DNA of 64,000 bases from Micromonospora sp. MP36 (GCF_008119785.1 NZ_VSFA01000006.1:120817-184816), one strand, 5' to 3'; shown: positions 34,498-44,457, numbered from the stretch's first letter. Notes: generated by a model from the letters alone, not told the origin. Translations and numbers: made by a program.

Positions 34498-35970
34498 GTG
34501 GCCATCAGCCGACTGCCGAGTGCCGGATTCTCGATCACGATCCGGATCGCGGTACCCGCCGACGCCTCCTCCATCGGCCGACTGACCACCGCGGCGGGCG
34601 AGGCCGGCGCCATCGTCACCGCACTCGACGTGGTCGACTCCGACCCGGCGCACGTGATCGTCGACCTCACCTGCGACACCGCCGACGCCAGCCACGCCGA
34701 CCAGGTGGTCAAGACGCTGACCGCGCTGGAGGGGGTGGACGTCCGCAAGGTCTCCGACCGGACGTTCCTGCTGCACCTCGGCGGCAAGATCGAGGTCAGC
34801 TCGAAGGTGGCGCTGCGCACCCGCGACGAGCTGTCCCGCGCGTACACCCCGGGGGTGGCCCGGGTCTGTCAGGCGATCGCCGAGAACCCGGCCGACGCCC
34901 GCCGACTCACCATCAAGCGCAACACGGTCGCCGTGGTCAGCGACGGCTCGGCCGTGCTCGGCCTGGGCAACCTCGGGCCGGCCGCCTCGCTGCCGGTGAT
35001 GGAGGGCAAGGCGGCACTGTTCAAGCGCTTCGGCGGTGTGGACGCCTGGCCGGTGGTGCTGGACACCCAGGACACCGACGAGATCGTGTCGATCGTCAAG
35101 GCGATCGCACCCGCGTATGGCGGGATCAACCTGGAGGACATCGCCGCGCCGCGCTGCTTCGAGATCGAGGCCCGGCTGCGCGAGGCGCTGGACATCCCCG
35201 TCTTCCACGACGACCAGCACGGCACCGCGATCTGCGTGCTGGCCGCGCTGACCAACGCGCTGCGCGTCGTGGGCAAGCAGCTCGCGGACGTGCGGGTGGT
35301 CGTCTCCGGCGCCGGCGCGGCCGGCACCGCGATCATGAAGCTGCTGCTGCGGCAGGGCGTGGGCGACATCATCGCGTACGACCGGCAGGGCGCCCTGCAC
35401 CGCGGGCTGACCGGTCTCAACCCGGCCTGGCAGTGGCTGGCCGACCACACCAACAAGGACAACTACGCGGGCGACCTGCGCGGGGCGGTCCAGGGCGCGG
35501 ACGTGTTCATCGGGGTCAGCGCACCGAACCTGCTCACCGGCGACGACATCGCCACCATGGCCAAGGACGCGATCGTCTTCGCGCTGGCCAACCCGGACCC
35601 GGAGGTGGACCCGCGGGAGGCGCGCAAGCACGCCGCGGTGGTCGCCACCGGCCGCTCCGACCAGCCGAACCAGATCAACAACGTGCTCGCCTTCCCGGGC
35701 GTCTTCCGGGGCATGCTGGACGCCCACGCGGAGGAGTTCACCGAGGAGATGGCGATCGCGGCGGCCCGGGCCATCGCGGACGTGGTCGGCGAGGACAAGA
35801 TCAACCCGACGGTGATCGTGCCGAGCGTCTTCGACGCCCGGGTCGCCCCGGCCGTGGCGGCCGCCGTCCGCGCCGCCGCGCAGAACCCGGGCGCCACGCC
35901 GCCCCCGGCCGCCGACCCGGGTCCCGCCGACCTCCCCGAGATCGCCGCCGAGGCCAGCGCCACCCCCTAA
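34498..35970 (+). CDS. NAD-dependent malic enzyme with N-terminal ACT domain
   Basis: Oxidatively decarboxylates malate to pyruvate. A 490-residue protein. Residues about 12-85 form an ACT regulatory domain (SITIRIAVPADASSIGRL). The malic domain follows (SRAYTPGVARVCQAIAENP, VVSDGSAVLGLGNLGP, PVFHDDQHGTAICVLAAL). The NAD-binding fold comes next (VVVSGAGAAGTAIMKLLL). The ACT domain suggests allosteric control by an amino acid. GTG 34498 follows GGAGG by 7 bases. Divergent from hflX. Confidence 0.93.
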   Translation: MAISRLPSAGFSITIRIAVPADASSIGRLTTAAGEAGAIVTALDVVDSDPAHVIVDLTCDTADASHADQVVKTLTALEGVDVRKVSDRTFLLHLGGKIEVSSKVALRTRDELSRAYTPGVARVCQAIAENPADARRLTIKRNTVAVVSDGSAVLGLGNLGPAASLPVMEGKAALFKRFGGVDAWPVVLDTQDTDEIVSIVKAIAPAYGGINLEDIAAPRCFEIEARLREALDIPVFHDDQHGTAICVLAALTNALRVVGKQLADVRVVVSGAGAAGTAIMKLLLRQGVGDIIAYDRQGALHRGLTGLNPAWQWLADHTNKDNYAGDLRGAVQGADVFIGVSAPNLLTGDDIATMAKDAIVFALANPDPEVDPREARKHAAVVATGRSDQPNQINNVLAFPGVFRGMLDAHAEEFTEEMAIAAARAIADVVGEDKINPTVIVPSVFDARVAPAVAAAVRAAAQNPGATPPPAADPGPADLPEIAAEASATP

Positions 35971-36010
35971 CCCCCGCCGGCACCCCCGGCCCGCCCGCCC
36001 CTCAGCCCGG

Positions 36011-36067
36011 TGATCATGAAGTTAGCCGCGCCGAAAGCGACAAATCGCACCGCTAACTTCATGATCA
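36011..36067. terminator. palindrome between malic enzyme gene and dapF
   Basis: Perfect 16-base arms TGATCATGAAGTTAGC (36011-36026) and GCTAACTTCATGATCA (36052-36067) around a 25-base loop in a convergent gap. The AT-rich arms are unlike a typical GC hairpin terminator. The arm core is shared with 8654-8713 and 17240-17303. Confidence 0.65.
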
Positions 36068-36085
36068 ACACGGCATGGCAGCGGG

Positions 36086-36931
36086 TCAGGGGTGCAGGGT
36101 GGGGAGGGTGACCTCGCCGGTGGCGATCAGGACGGCGGGGCCGGAGAGCCAGCAGGAGTCGTCGGTCACCGTCACGGTGAGGCGGCCGCCCGGGACGTCC
36201 ACCGTCATGGTGCCGATGTCCCGGCCGGCGTCCCGCAGGGCCACCGCGGCCACCGCGCACGCCCCGGTGCCGCAGGAGAGCGTCTCGGCGGAGCCGCGCT
36301 CGTAGACCCGCATCCGCACGTGCCCGTCGGTGCCGTCCACCGGCTCACCCGGGGCGGTGAACTCGACGTTCACCCCGGCGGGGAAGACCGCCGGATCCAC
36401 GTCGGGCGCCCGGGTGAGGTCCAGGCCCGCCAACTCCAGCCCGGCGGGCAGGGCGCAGACCAGGTGCGGGTTGCCCACGTCCACCGCCGCGCCGGCGAGG
36501 GTCAGCCCGCCCAGGGTGGCGGTGGCCGTGTCGTACACCCGGGGGCGGCGCATCTCGACGGCGATGGCCTCCCCCTCGATTCGCGCGTGCACGACGCCGG
36601 CCCGGGTGGCCACCGGCAGCGCCGCACCCGACGGGGTGGCCAGCCCGGTCTCCAGCAGGTAGCGCACGAAGACCCGGGCGCCGTTGCCGCACATCTCGGC
36701 GAACGAGCCGTCGGAGTTCCAGTAGTCCATGAACCACTCGGCCTCGCCGGCCAGGGCGGTGCCCTCCGGGTGCTTGGCGGCCCGCACCACGCGCAGCACG
36801 CCGTCCCCGCCGATCCCGCGCCGCCGGTCGCAGAGCGCGGCGACCAGTCCCGGCGTCAGGTCGAGCGCCCCGTCCGGGTCGGGCAGGATGACGAAGTCGT
36901 TGCCGGTGCCGTGGCCCTTGGTGAACTCCAC
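36086..36931 (-). CDS. dapF: diaminopimelate epimerase
   Basis: Converts LL- to meso-diaminopimelate for lysine and peptidoglycan. The 281-residue protein keeps both catalytic Cys of the cofactor-free racemase fold: Cys81 in MCGNGARVF and Cys220 in LSCGTGACAVA. The N-terminal FTKGHGTGNDFVIL and DRRRGIGGDGVL loops also match. It follows miaA by 7 bases on the same strand, a common actinobacterial pairing. Confidence 0.96.
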   Translation of the reverse strand: MEFTKGHGTGNDFVILPDPDGALDLTPGLVAALCDRRRGIGGDGVLRVVRAAKHPEGTALAGEAEWFMDYWNSDGSFAEMCGNGARVFVRYLLETGLATPSGAALPVATRAGVVHARIEGEAIAVEMRRPRVYDTATATLGGLTLAGAAVDVGNPHLVCALPAGLELAGLDLTRAPDVDPAVFPAGVNVEFTAPGEPVDGTDGHVRMRVYERGSAETLSCGTGACAVAAVALRDAGRDIGTMTVDVPGGRLTVTVTDDSCWLSGPAVLIATGEVTLPTLHP

Positions 36932-36938
36932 GCCCCCA

Positions 36939-37850
36939 TCATTCCCGATGCTCGGCGACCACCCGCAGCGCAGTGTCGAGAAACGAAGGCGAGGCCGAGT
37001 CCAGCCAGTGGATCCGCGGGTCGCGCCGGAACCAGGAGCGCTGCCGCCGGACGAACCGGCGGGTGGCCCGGATGGTCTCGGCGTGCGCCTCGGCCTCGGT
37101 CAGCTGCCCGGCCAGGAACCGCAGCACCTGCTGGTAGCCGAGCGCCCGGCTGGCCGTACGCCCCTCGGGCAGGCCACGGCCGACCAGCGTCCGCGTCTCG
37201 GCGACCAGGCCGTCGGCCCACATCCGGTCCACCCGCAGCGCGATCCGCTCGTCCAGCAGCGCGGTGTCCAGGTCCACACCGAGCTGCACCGACGGGTAGA
37301 ACGGCGTGGGCTCGGGCAGCGAGGCGGTGAACGGCGCCCCGGTCAGCTCGATCACCTCGAGCGCCCGGACGATCCGCCGCCCGTTGGTCGGCAGGATGCC
37401 GGCCGCCGCCCCCGGGTCGGCCGCCTGCAGCCGCGCGTACAGCGGGGCCGGGCCGGCCGCCGCCAGCTCCGCCTCCAGCCGCTCCCGCACCGCCGGGTCG
37501 GTGCCGGGGAACTCGAACTGCTCCAGCACCGCCCGCACGTACAGGCCTGAGCCGCCGACCAGCAGCGGCACCCTCCCCCGGGCCAGGATGTCGTCGACCG
37601 CCGCGCGGGCCAGCCGCTGGTATTCGGCGACGCTGGCCGGCTCGGTCACCTCCCAGATGTCGAGCAGGTGGTGCGGCACGCCGTCCCGCTCGGCCGGGGT
37701 CAGCTTGGCGGTGCCGATGTCCATGCCCCGATAGAGCTGCATCGAGTCGGCGTTGACCACCTCGCCGCCGAGGGCTTGGGCGAGGGCGATGCTCAGCGCC
37801 GACTTCCCGGCCGCGGTCGGACCGACCACGGCCACCACCGTCGCACTCAC
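36939..37850 (-). CDS. miaA: tRNA dimethylallyltransferase
   Basis: Transfers a dimethylallyl group to N6 of A37 in tRNAs reading UNN codons, the step before MiaB. The 303-residue product has the P-loop VVGPTAAGKSA (about 8-18), the DSMQLYRGMDIGTAK substrate loop, GGSGLYVRAVL, and a C-terminal RRQRSWFRRD tRNA-binding helix. GTG 37850. Between the extradiol-dioxygenase-like gene and dapF in one likely operon. Confidence 0.96.
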   Translation of the reverse strand: MSATVVAVVGPTAAGKSALSIALAQALGGEVVNADSMQLYRGMDIGTAKLTPAERDGVPHHLLDIWEVTEPASVAEYQRLARAAVDDILARGRVPLLVGGSGLYVRAVLEQFEFPGTDPAVRERLEAELAAAGPAPLYARLQAADPGAAAGILPTNGRRIVRALEVIELTGAPFTASLPEPTPFYPSVQLGVDLDTALLDERIALRVDRMWADGLVAETRTLVGRGLPEGRTASRALGYQQVLRFLAGQLTEAEAHAETIRATRRFVRRQRSWFRRDPRIHWLDSASPSFLDTALRVVAEHRE

Positions 37851-37902
37851 CGGGCCTGCCTTCCGTTCGCGACTGCGGGGCTAGCCAGCTCACTCCTCGC
37901 GC

Positions 37903-38622
37903 TCACACCCGGTCCCAGTTCGCCACGAAGTAGGCGACGCCGTAGGGGGCCTGGTGGTAGCCCAGGTCACCGCGCCAGTCGCCGCCCGCCGCGCGAACCG
38001 CGCCGGCCAGCACCTGCCAGGGCGCCCGCCCGGCGACCTTCAGCTCCGCCGACGACACCGGGTCCAGGCCGAGCAGGGCCTCGGCGTCCGCGTCGGCCAG
38101 GGCCCGGGCCACCCCCTCGTCGTACGCCTCAGCGCGCGGATCGTCGTAGCCGGGCGCTTTCGTGCCCCGGCACGCTGAACCGTCCCCCAGCACCAGCACC
38201 CCGGTACGCCGCCCGGACTCGTCGACGAGGGCGGCCCCGAGCTCGGCGCACTCCGCCGGCGTCGCGCCCTCGGCGACGGCGCGGGCCAGCCGGGGCAGCT
38301 CGGTGCCGGTCCGGCCGACCAGCCAGGCACCGATGGTCAGGCTGAGCGGCAGCAGTTCGACGCCTGAGCAGTTGGTCTGCCACAGCCGGACGTACTGCTT
38401 CAGCCCGTAGCCGCGCAGCGAGCCGTAGTCCGCCGCGCCGAAACGGGTGGTCTCCGGCCCGCCGCCGACCAGCAGGATCTGCTCCGGCTCGGCCGCGAGC
38501 AGCCGGGCGAGAGCGGCGTCACAGGCGGCGCGGAGGTCGTCCAGCTCCGGCGCGGCGGCGCCGGCCAGTTCGGGCACGATCAGGGGTGGTTGGGGGCAGA
38601 CGGCGGCGGCGACCAGAGGCAC
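37903..38622 (-). CDS. class III extradiol dioxygenase-like protein
   Basis: A 239-residue protein whose fold matches the LigB-type extradiol dioxygenase superfamily as annotated in actinobacteria next to miaA. It starts LVAAAVCPQPPLIVPELAG and contains ILLVGGGPETTRFG and GVLVLGDGSACRGTKAPGY. The usual iron-binding His pair of LigB is not obvious at the N-terminus (CPQPPLI in place of HxPxH), so it may not be a ring-cleaving enzyme. The conserved position beside miaA-dapF suggests a housekeeping role. Confidence 0.75.
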   Translation of the reverse strand: MPLVAAAVCPQPPLIVPELAGAAAPELDDLRAACDAALARLLAAEPEQILLVGGGPETTRFGAADYGSLRGYGLKQYVRLWQTNCSGVELLPLSLTIGAWLVGRTGTELPRLARAVAEGATPAECAELGAALVDESGRRTGVLVLGDGSACRGTKAPGYDDPRAEAYDEGVARALADADAEALLGLDPVSSAELKVAGRAPWQVLAGAVRAAGGDWRGDLGYHQAPYGVAYFVANWDRV

Positions 38623-38825
38623 GCGTCCAACCTATCCGTATGCCCCGGTGCGTCCCCGCGCCGATCCGGTCATCCGGGCGCTACGACACCGTATGGTCAC
38701 GGTCGACGACAGGCGCTCGACACGGACCGGGTCGGACCTGTGACAATGCCGGAAGTAACTTTGCTGCGCCGTGGCGGCGATCGCCGGGGACCTCCCGTCG
38801 ACGCCGGGAGAACGAGGATGGGCAC

Positions 38826-40034
38826 ATGAGCGACTGGACTGCCTTCGGACGGGTGGACGAGGACGGCACCGTCTACGTCAAGACCGCCGAGGGCGAGCGG
38901 GTGGTCGGATCCTGGCAGGCGGGGGCCCCGGAGGAAGGGCTGGCCCACTTCGCCCGGCGTTTCGCCGACCTGGTGACGGAGGTGGACCTGACCGAGGCCC
39001 GGCTCAACTCGGGCGCGGCGGACGCCGGCCACTCGCTGGCCACGATCAAACGGATCCGCGCCTCGCTGGCCGAGGCGCACGTGGTCGGCGACATCGACGC
39101 GCTGGCCGCGCGCCTGGACAAGCTGGCCGCGACGGCCGAGGAGAAGGCCGGCGAGGCCAGGGCGGCGCGGGACGCCGCCCGGAGCGAGGCGCTGGCCCGC
39201 AAGACCGCCCTCGTGGACGAGGCGGAGAAGCTGGCCGCCGAGTCGACCGGCTGGAAGACCGCCGGGGACCGGCTCAAGGAGATCCTCGACGAGTGGAAGA
39301 CCATCCGCGGGGTCGACAAGAAGACCGACGGCGAGCTGTGGAAGCGGTTCGCCGCCGCCCGGGACGGCTTCACCCGTCGCCGCGGCGCCCATTTCGCCTC
39401 CCTCGACCAGCAGCGCAAGCAGGCGCAGGCGGTCAAGGAGGAGCTGGTCGCCGAGGCCGAGAAGCTCAAGGACTCCACCGACTGGGGCGTCACCGCGGGC
39501 CAGCTCAAGGACCTGATGGCCCAGTGGAAGGCCGCGCCGCGGGCGTCCAAGGAGGCCGAGCAGAAGCTCTGGGAACGGTTCCGGGCGGCGCAGGACGAGT
39601 TCTTCACCCGGCGCAGCGAGGTCTTCTCGGCCCGGGACAACGAGCAGCGCGCCAACCTGGAGCGCAAGCAGGCCCTGCTCGCCGAGGCCGAGGGGCTGGA
39701 CGTCGAGGGCGACCCGAAGGGTGCCCAGGCGAAGCTGCGGGAGATCCAGGCGCAGTGGCACGAGGCGGGCCGGGTGCCCCGGGAGGCCGCCGCCGGGCTG
39801 GAGCGCCGGCTGCGCGTCGTGGACGAGAAGGTCCGCGAGGTGATGGACTCGGCGTGGCGGCGTACCACCAAGGAGGACAGCCCGCTGCTGGCCCAGATGC
39901 GGGCGCAGGTCGCCGAGGCCGAGGACCGGCTGGCCCGGGCGCAGGCCGCCGGCGACGCCCGGCGGATCAAGGAGGCCGAGCAGGCGCTCGCCTCGAAGCG
40001 GCAGTTCCTCCAGCTGGCCGAGCAGACCAGCTGA
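38826..40034 (+). CDS. DUF349 coiled-coil protein
   Basis: A 402-residue, almost entirely helical protein. At least three DUF349 repeats are visible, each with a W-K-x-A and (K/R)-x-x-x-x-x-L-x-x-x-W pattern: STGWKTAGDRLKEILDEWKT, STDWGVTAGQLKDLMAQWKA, and a third around KGAQAKLREIQAQWHEAGRV. Heptad-rich linkers lie between. Members are widespread in actinobacteria and have no settled function. ATG 38826 follows a GAGGATG-type site. It ends at a strong terminator. Confidence 0.85.
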   Translation: MSDWTAFGRVDEDGTVYVKTAEGERVVGSWQAGAPEEGLAHFARRFADLVTEVDLTEARLNSGAADAGHSLATIKRIRASLAEAHVVGDIDALAARLDKLAATAEEKAGEARAARDAARSEALARKTALVDEAEKLAAESTGWKTAGDRLKEILDEWKTIRGVDKKTDGELWKRFAAARDGFTRRRGAHFASLDQQRKQAQAVKEELVAEAEKLKDSTDWGVTAGQLKDLMAQWKAAPRASKEAEQKLWERFRAAQDEFFTRRSEVFSARDNEQRANLERKQALLAEAEGLDVEGDPKGAQAKLREIQAQWHEAGRVPREAAAGLERRLRVVDEKVREVMDSAWRRTTKEDSPLLAQMRAQVAEAEDRLARAQAAGDARRIKEAEQALASKRQFLQLAEQTS

Positions 40035-40047
40035 CCTGAGCGCACCC

Positions 40048-40084
40048 GGGAGCCCCCGGTCCCACCACGGGACCGGGGGCTCCC
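40048..40084 (+). terminator. hairpin after the DUF349 gene
   Basis: Perfect 16-base arms GGGAGCCCCCGGTCCC (40048-40063) and GGGACCGGGGGCTCCC (40069-40084) with a 5-base loop, 14 bases after the stop codon. Confidence 0.9.
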
Positions 40085-40123
40085 GCATGTATGCCGCGCG
40101 CCTCGCACCCCGGGCCCCGCCAT

Positions 40124-40196
40124 GATCGCGCTCGAACCAGGAAGTAGTGGCCTGGCAGCGGGTCGGAGACCACTCGGTCCAGGATCGAGCGCGACC
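40124..40196. repeat. imperfect long palindrome before the miaB 3' end
   Basis: Arms 40124-40150 (GATCGCGCTCGAACCAGGAA and on) and 40170-40196 (ending GGATCGAGCGCGACC) pair over about 19 of 27 positions. It sits between two convergent genes beside a conventional hairpin, so it is not needed as a terminator. The arm TGATCGCGCTCGA differs from the AGTT-type palindromes and may be a second family. Confidence 0.55.
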
Positions 40197-40216
40197 TTGC
40201 GGCCGCGGGCGGTTTG

Positions 40217-41752
40217 TCAGTGCGCGGCGCAGCCGGTCGCGGGCGCGGGCGCCGCGGCCGGCGCACCGACCGTGGGCAGCCCCAGCAAGACCCCGGGGGT
40301 ACGCGGGGTACGCCCCGCCTCGGCGGCGTCGCCGGCCCGGGTACGCCGGTGCGACAGCGGCTCGCCGTCGGCGTTGAGGTGGTGCGGCGCGGCGTAGGTG
40401 ACGGTGGTGTGCACGATGTCGCCGGGGCGGATCTGCCCGGCCAGGCTGCCCGCGTCGCCGTGCTGGCCGATCGCTCCGGCTGCGCTCGTCGCGAAGTGCA
40501 CGAGGCGGCCGTCCCGGGCCCGGCCGGACATCCGACCGGTGCGCTCGTCCTTGCGTCCCTCGCCGACGGCGACCAACACCTCGACGGTCTCCCCGACCAG
40601 CTTCTTGTTCTCCGCCCAGGTGATCTCCTCCACCGTGGCGATCAGCCGCTCGTACCGCTCCTGCACGACCTGCTTGGGGAGCTGGCCGTCCATGGTCGCG
40701 GCCGGGGTGCCGGGGCGCTTCGAATATTGGAAGGTGAACGCCGAGGCGAACCGGGCCTCGCGGACCACGTCGAGGGTCCGCTCGAAGTCGGCGTCGGTCT
40801 CGCCGGGGAAGCCGACGATGATGTCGGTGGTGATCGCCGCGTCGGGCATCGCCGCCCGGACCTTCTCGATGATGCCCAGGTATTTCTCGGACCGGTACGA
40901 GCGGCGCATGGCGCGCAGCACGTCGTCGGAGCCGGACTGCAACGGCATGTGCAGCGAGTGGCAGACGTTCGGCGTCTCGGCCATCGCGGCGATCACGTCG
41001 TCGGTGAAGTCCTTCGGGTGCGGGCTGGTGAACCGGACCCGCTCCAGGCCCTCGATGTCGCCGCAGGCGCGTAGCAGCTTGCCGAACGCGTACCGGTCAC
41101 CGAACTCCACGCCGTAGGAGTTGACGTTCTGCCCGAGCAGGGTCACCTCCAGCACGCCCTCGTCGACCAGGGCGCGCACCTCGGAGAGGATGTCGCCGGG
41201 GCGGCGGTCCTTCTCCTTGCCCCGCAGCGAGGGCACGATGCAGAACGTGCAGGTGTTGTTGCAGCCCACGGAGATCGACACCCAGCCGGCGTAGGTGGAC
41301 TCGCGCCGGGTGGGCAGCGTGGAGGGGAAGACCTCGAGGGACTCGATGATCTCCACCTCGGCGGTGGCGTTGTGCCGGGCCCGCTCCAGCAGCACCGGCA
41401 GCGAGCCGATGTTGTGCGTGCCGAAGACCACGTCCACCCAGGGGGCCTTGCGGACGATCTCGCCCTGGTCCTTCTGGGCCAGGCAGCCGCCGACGGCGAT
41501 CTGCATCCCGGGGTGCTTGTCCTTCACCGGGCGCAGATGACCCAGGTTGCCGTAGAGCCGATTGTCCGCGTTCTCCCGGACGGCGCAGGTGTTGAACACC
41601 ACCACGTCGGGCTGCTCGTCGGCCTCGGCGGCGCGCACGTACCCGGCCTGTTCGAGCAGGCCGGAGATGCGCTCGGAGTCGTGCACGTTCATCTGGCAGC
41701 CGTACGTGCGCACCTGGTAGGTACGCGGGCTGCCCGCGGCTGCGGTAGTCAT
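40217..41752 (-). CDS. miaB: tRNA-2-methylthio-N6-dimethylallyladenosine synthase
   Basis: A radical-SAM methylthiotransferase that converts i6A37 to ms2i6A37. The 511-residue protein shows all three parts. The UPF0004 domain has three Cys ([24 protein letters not shown]). The radical-SAM cluster is [15 protein letters not shown]. The C-terminal TRAM domain is in place. A Pro/Ala-rich tail of about 40 residues extends the usual end. ATG 41752. It depends on MiaA (36939-37850) for substrate. Confidence 0.95.
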   Translation of the reverse strand: MTTAAAGSPRTYQVRTYGCQMNVHDSERISGLLEQAGYVRAAEADEQPDVVVFNTCAVRENADNRLYGNLGHLRPVKDKHPGMQIAVGGCLAQKDQGEIVRKAPWVDVVFGTHNIGSLPVLLERARHNATAEVEIIESLEVFPSTLPTRRESTYAGWVSISVGCNNTCTFCIVPSLRGKEKDRRPGDILSEVRALVDEGVLEVTLLGQNVNSYGVEFGDRYAFGKLLRACGDIEGLERVRFTSPHPKDFTDDVIAAMAETPNVCHSLHMPLQSGSDDVLRAMRRSYRSEKYLGIIEKVRAAMPDAAITTDIIVGFPGETDADFERTLDVVREARFASAFTFQYSKRPGTPAATMDGQLPKQVVQERYERLIATVEEITWAENKKLVGETVEVLVAVGEGRKDERTGRMSGRARDGRLVHFATSAAGAIGQHGDAGSLAGQIRPGDIVHTTVTYAAPHHLNADGEPLSHRRTRAGDAAEAGRTPRTPGVLLGLPTVGAPAAAPAPATGCAAH

Positions 41753-41835
41753 GACCCGGACAGCGTATCCGGGCCGAGCCGGCCGGACCGAACTGCGCCC
41801 GGCCACGACTCCGGCCGGACGCGGCCGTGCCCGGG

Positions 41836-42315
41836 TCAGGCGGCGGCGAGCGCCGGGGCGACCGAGTCGGGGGCCCAGCGCGAGCGGTGGCACTGCGACC
41901 AGCCCCGGCAGCCGGGGTGGGCGACGGTGCAGAGCCGCTGGTCGCTGAGCACCTCACCGTCGTCGGTCTCGGCCACGTCGAAGTGCACCGGGCGAATCGT
42001 GCCGCCCGGGGCGATCAGCAGGTGCCGCCCGGCGTCGAGGGTGTCGTCGCGCATCAGGCAGTTGCGGTCCAGCAGCCGGGCCAGCGCCGCGATGCTGGGC
42101 AGTTCGGGCAGGCGCTCGGGCACCCCGTAGCAGTCGACCATGGTGCCGTACGCCCCCGGCGCCTCCCAGACGTCGCAGACCACCGCGTACGCGGGCAGTC
42201 GGGCCGGGTCGGCGACGGCGAGGGGCATCACCACCCGGCCGAGCGCCTCGGCCAGCGCCGGGTAGACCTCCACGGGCGCTGCGCCGTCGATTCTCCAGTT
42301 CCACAGCTCGGTCAT
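41836..42315 (-). CDS. hypothetical protein, Cys-rich C-terminus
   Basis: I do not recognise this 159-residue protein. It starts [20 protein letters not shown] after a good GAGGAGG ribosome binding site. A mixed alpha/beta body contains [20 protein letters not shown] and a strand pair [19 protein letters not shown]. The C-terminus holds three Cys and three His ([20 protein letters not shown]), possibly a metal site. Base usage is like its neighbours. It is followed by miaB and preceded by selD on the same strand, with a 202-base gap from selD. Confidence 0.7.
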   Translation of the reverse strand: MTELWNWRIDGAAPVEVYPALAEALGRVVMPLAVADPARLPAYAVVCDVWEAPGAYGTMVDCYGVPERLPELPSIAALARLLDRNCLMRDDTLDAGRHLLIAPGGTIRPVHFDVAETDDGEVLSDQRLCTVAHPGCRGWSQCHRSRWAPDSVAPALAAA

Positions 42316-42517
42316 GCCGCCTCCTCGCTGTGCTCGTCCCACCGGCCTCCGGATCGGGCCTTACTGACGATGGTGGGGTGCATATGACCTCAGCCGGGGG
42401 CAAGTTACCGGTCTGTGACCATTCCGGGCAAAATTTCCTCGGGCGTCATTGCTTCAAGTAGCGGGAAGATGACAGTTTATCGGGTATCGTGCCCGATCCG
42501 GGAGAGTGACATGGCGC

Positions 42518-43507
42518 TCAGCGGACCCGGACCAGGTGCTCGCTCGGGGGCAGCAGCTCGCCGATCACCGTGCCGCCGGGGACCTCGCCCGCGACCAGCA
42601 GCCCACCGGAGGTCTGCGCGTCGGCCAGCAGCAGGCGCTCCCCCTCGGCGACGCCGCCGAAGTCGGTCCACGGGGTCACCCAGTCCAGGTTGCGGCGGGT
42701 GCCACCGCTGACGTACCCGTCCCGCAGCGCCTCCCGGGCGCCCGGCAGGTACGGCACGGCCGCCGCGTCCACGGCGACGGTGAGCCGGCTGGCCCGGGCC
42801 AGCTTCGAGGCGTGCCCGAGCAGCCCGAACCCGGTCACGTCGGTGCCGCAGCGAACGCCGGCGGCGACCGCCGCCCGGGCCGCGTCCCGGTTGAGCCGGG
42901 TCATCGAGGCGACCGCCTCCGGGAACCGCTCCCCGGTCCGCTTGTGCCGGCTGTTCAGCACCCCGACGCCGAGCGGTTTGGTCAGCGACAGCGGCAGGCC
43001 GGCCCGGCCGGCGTCCAGGGTGATCAGCTCCTCCGGGCGGACCACGCCGGTGACCGCCAGGCCGTACTTCGGGCCGTCGTCGTCCACGCTGTGCCCGCCG
43101 GCCAGGTGACAGCCGGCTTCCCGGGCCACGTCCTGGCCCCCGCGCAGCACCTCCCGGGCCAGTTCCACCGGCAGCACGTCCCGGGGCCAGCAGAGCAGGT
43201 TGACCGCGAGCAGCGGCGTGCCGCCCATCGCGTACACGTCGGAGAGCGCGTTGGCCGCGGCGATCCGGCCCCAGTCGTACGCGTCGTCGACCACCGGGGT
43301 GAAGAAGTCCGCGGTGCTCACCAGGCCGGTCCGCTCGTCCAGCCGGACCACCGCGGCGTCGTCGCCGTGGTCCAGGCCGACCAGCAGGTCGGCCGTGCCA
43401 CCGGCCGGGGCGAGCCCGGCGACCATGGCCTCCAGTTCGCCCGGGGGAATCTTGCACGCACAGCCGCCGCCGCGGGCGTAATCGGTCAACCGGAGCGGAT
43501 GGGTCAT
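42518..43507 (-). CDS. selD: selenide, water dikinase (selenophosphate synthetase)
   Basis: Makes selenophosphate from selenide and ATP. The 329-residue enzyme has the catalytic loop GGGCACKIPP with Cys16 and Lys19, matching E. coli Cys17 and Lys20; here the residue is Cys, not Sec. Conserved LLVGLDHGDDAAVV, SDVYAMGGTPLLAVNLL and GGHSVDDDGPKYGLAVTG segments bind Mg-ATP. No selA, selB, tRNA-Sec or SelU gene is in the window. A short ATCGGG/CCCGAT hairpin at 42479-42497 may be its terminator. Confidence 0.95.
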   Translation of the reverse strand: MTHPLRLTDYARGGGCACKIPPGELEAMVAGLAPAGGTADLLVGLDHGDDAAVVRLDERTGLVSTADFFTPVVDDAYDWGRIAAANALSDVYAMGGTPLLAVNLLCWPRDVLPVELAREVLRGGQDVAREAGCHLAGGHSVDDDGPKYGLAVTGVVRPEELITLDAGRAGLPLSLTKPLGVGVLNSRHKRTGERFPEAVASMTRLNRDAARAAVAAGVRCGTDVTGFGLLGHASKLARASRLTVAVDAAAVPYLPGAREALRDGYVSGGTRRNLDWVTPWTDFGGVAEGERLLLADAQTSGGLLVAGEVPGGTVIGELLPPSEHLVRVR

Positions 43508-43701
43508 CCCCTCATGATCTCGGTGCAGTGCCGGGTCCGCCACTCGGACGGACCGGTTCGTGACGAAATTCGGACTGCCGGGCACGCCGGGGACCGGTGT
43601 TACCTCACTGTGACCGTTCGAGTTGCGTTCGGCCACATCACGCCGCCTAAAGTTGCCGCACCGGGGGTCGACCGACCCCGCTTTCTCCACGGACAGGGAC
43701 G

Positions 43702-44457
43702 GTGGACGACGTGACGACGGGCGAACCGCTCATCGTGCTGGACGGGGTCAACAAGTGGTTCGGCCCCCTGCACGTGCTCGACGACGTCTCGCTCTCCGTC
43801 GGCAGGGGTGAGGTGGTCGTGGTGATCGGCCCCTCCGGCTCCGGCAAGTCGACCCTCTGCCGGACGATCAACCGGCTGGAGCCGATCGACTCGGGCAGCA
43901 TCACCTTCGACGGGCGCCCGCTGCCGGCCGAGGGCAAGGGGCTGGCGAAGCTGCGCAGCGAGGTCGGCATGGTGTTCCAGTCGTTCAACCTCTTCGCGCA
44001 CAAGACCATCCTGGAGAACGTCACGCTCGGCCCGGTCAAGGTGCGCAAGGAGAAGCCGGCCGCCGTTCGTGAGCGCGGCCTGGCCCTGCTCGACCGGGTC
44101 GGCATCGCCAACCAGGCCGACAAGTACCCCGCCCAGCTCTCCGGCGGCCAGCAGCAGCGGGCGGCGATCGCCCGCGCGCTGGCCATGCAGCCCAAGGCGA
44201 TGCTGTTCGACGAGCCGACCAGCGCGCTCGACCCGGAGATGGTCGGCGAGGTGCTGGACGTGATGACCTCGCTGGCCCGCGAGGGCATGACCATGGTGGT
44301 GGTCACCCACGAGATGGGCTTCGCCCGGCACGCGGCCAACCGGGTGGTCTTCATGGCCGACGGCCGGATCGTCGAGGACGCCGCGCCGACGGAGTTCTTC
44401 GCGAACCCGCGCAGCGAGCGGGCCAAGGACTTCCTCTCCAAGATCCTCACCCACTGA
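43702..44457 (+). CDS. gluA: glutamate/polar amino acid ABC transporter ATP-binding protein
   Basis: A 251-residue importer ATPase: Walker [11 protein letters not shown]-loop [12 protein letters not shown], signature LSGGQQQR, Walker [13 protein letters not shown] and H-loop VTHE. The sequence is of the GlnQ/GluA type for polar amino acids. First gene of a four-gene gluABCD-like operon. GTG 43702 is used; GTG 43711 in frame is possible. Substrate preference is by family, not proven. Confidence 0.92.
   Translation: MDDVTTGEPLIVLDGVNKWFGPLHVLDDVSLSVGRGEVVVVIGPSGSGKSTLCRTINRLEPIDSGSITFDGRPLPAEGKGLAKLRSEVGMVFQSFNLFAHKTILENVTLGPVKVRKEKPAAVRERGLALLDRVGIANQADKYPAQLSGGQQQRAAIARALAMQPKAMLFDEPTSALDPEMVGEVLDVMTSLAREGMTMVVVTHEMGFARHAANRVVFMADGRIVEDAAPTEFFANPRSERAKDFLSKILTH

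Noticed and set aside
43508..43701. tRNA-Sec or SECIS-like element beside selD
   Set aside because: No cloverleaf or GGTTCGAATCC-type arm on either strand; SelD itself has Cys, not an in-frame TGA.
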